A stretch of DNA of 5,230 bases, taken from Planctomycetota bacterium (GTDB lineage: Bacteria > Planctomycetota > Planctomycetia > Pirellulales > Pirellulaceae). A program made the translations under genes and the position numbers. The notes under the pieces are model-generated. The model worked only from the letters and a program-made list of their open reading frames with translations, did not search any database and had not been told where the DNA came from. The DNA lies in NCBI GenBank assembly GCA_023417165.1, contig JAEZGD010000223.1:1-5230 (forward strand), written 5' to 3'. Shown one piece after another: positions 5,097 to 5,230 of the stretch (the stretch's first letter is position 1; the number at the start of each line of letters is the position of its first letter).

Positions 5097-5230
5097 CTAT
5101 GGAAGCTTCACACAGACCAAATCGCCTGCCGCATTGCGTGCATAAATATGACCGCCTGCTAACACGGGCACCGTCCAGCACAAGCCTTCCAAGATTCTGG
5201 CTTTGGCCAACTCTTCGTACTTCTCGGGCG
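5097..5230 (-). CDS. C-terminal end of a PQQ-like beta-propeller protein (partial, cut by window edge)
   Basis: The last 43 codons of a gene entering from the right edge, ending with TAG at 5097-5099. The tail includes KYEELAKARILEGLCWTVPV (3-22), LAGGHIYARNAAGD (23-36) and LVCVKLP at the end. This is the closing blade of PQQ-binding-like (BamB/quinoprotein-style) propellers as I know them from planctomycetes: 'A.IL.G.CWT.P.LAGG.IY.RN..GDLVC..L'. These proteins are usually exported and bind partners or a cofactor, but the N-terminus and cofactor residues are outside the window, so an enzyme role cannot be claimed. No in-window start exists because the gene begins beyond the edge. It is upstream of, and probably co-transcribed with, the DUF2237 gene. 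Confidence 0.8.
   Translation of the reverse strand, partial: PEKYEELAKARILEGLCWTVPVLAGGHIYARNAAGDLVCVKLP

Noticed and set aside
5071..5181. Upstream extension of the DUF2237 frame with CTQCGRRFGLC, resembling a zinc finger
   Set aside because: These bases encode the end of the propeller protein in a different frame; the cysteines are a by-product, and the ATG at 5070 has its own ribosome site.

Overview
The window looks like chromosomal DNA from a planctomycete, most likely of the Pirellulales type. This rests on moderately GC-rich coding sequence and several protein styles that I associate from memory with that phylum. These are a DUF1571 protein with a Tat-like leader, a short zinc-ribbon membrane protein starting MSEPNPYAPP, a tiny exported protein ending in a RPGHFYGNTVRRR-type tail, and the end of a PQQ-like beta-propeller protein. 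No search was run, so the taxonomy is an inference. I see no tRNA, rRNA, CRISPR, transposase, integron or phage gene.

Layout. Bases 1-368 are a gene-poor leader. It may contain the start of a minus-strand gene running off the left edge, but the support is weak. One plus-strand gene follows, an exported DUF1571 protein (369-1253). All other recognised genes are on the minus strand. From left to right they are an exported PrxQ/BCP-type peroxiredoxin (1350-1892), a zinc-ribbon single-pass membrane protein (1981-2280), a non-coding stretch (2281-2678), a COG2509-type FAD-dependent dehydrogenase (2679-4271), a 61-residue exported planctomycete-style protein (4357-4542), a DUF2237 protein (4714-5070), and the last 43 codons of a PQQ-like propeller protein (5097-5230, cut by the window edge). 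A strong hairpin with a U-tract on the minus strand separates the convergent DUF1571 and peroxiredoxin genes.

How the genes relate. Transcription on the minus strand probably runs from the propeller gene into the DUF2237 gene, which starts 26 bases after the propeller stop. The tiny exported protein, the dehydrogenase, the zinc-ribbon protein and the peroxiredoxin are spaced 85-400 bases apart, so each could have its own promoter. A plausible sigma70-like promoter is visible only for the peroxiredoxin. Three products carry export signals: DUF1571 (Tat-like) and the peroxiredoxin and tiny protein (both Sec-like). The dehydrogenase and DUF2237 protein look cytosolic. I see no pathway linking them all; this reads as ordinary chromosomal housekeeping and envelope genes, several from families of unknown function. 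I found no convincing new multi-gene system. The least-explained items are the tiny exported protein, the zinc-ribbon membrane protein, and a strand-specific hairpin between the tiny gene and the dehydrogenase gene.
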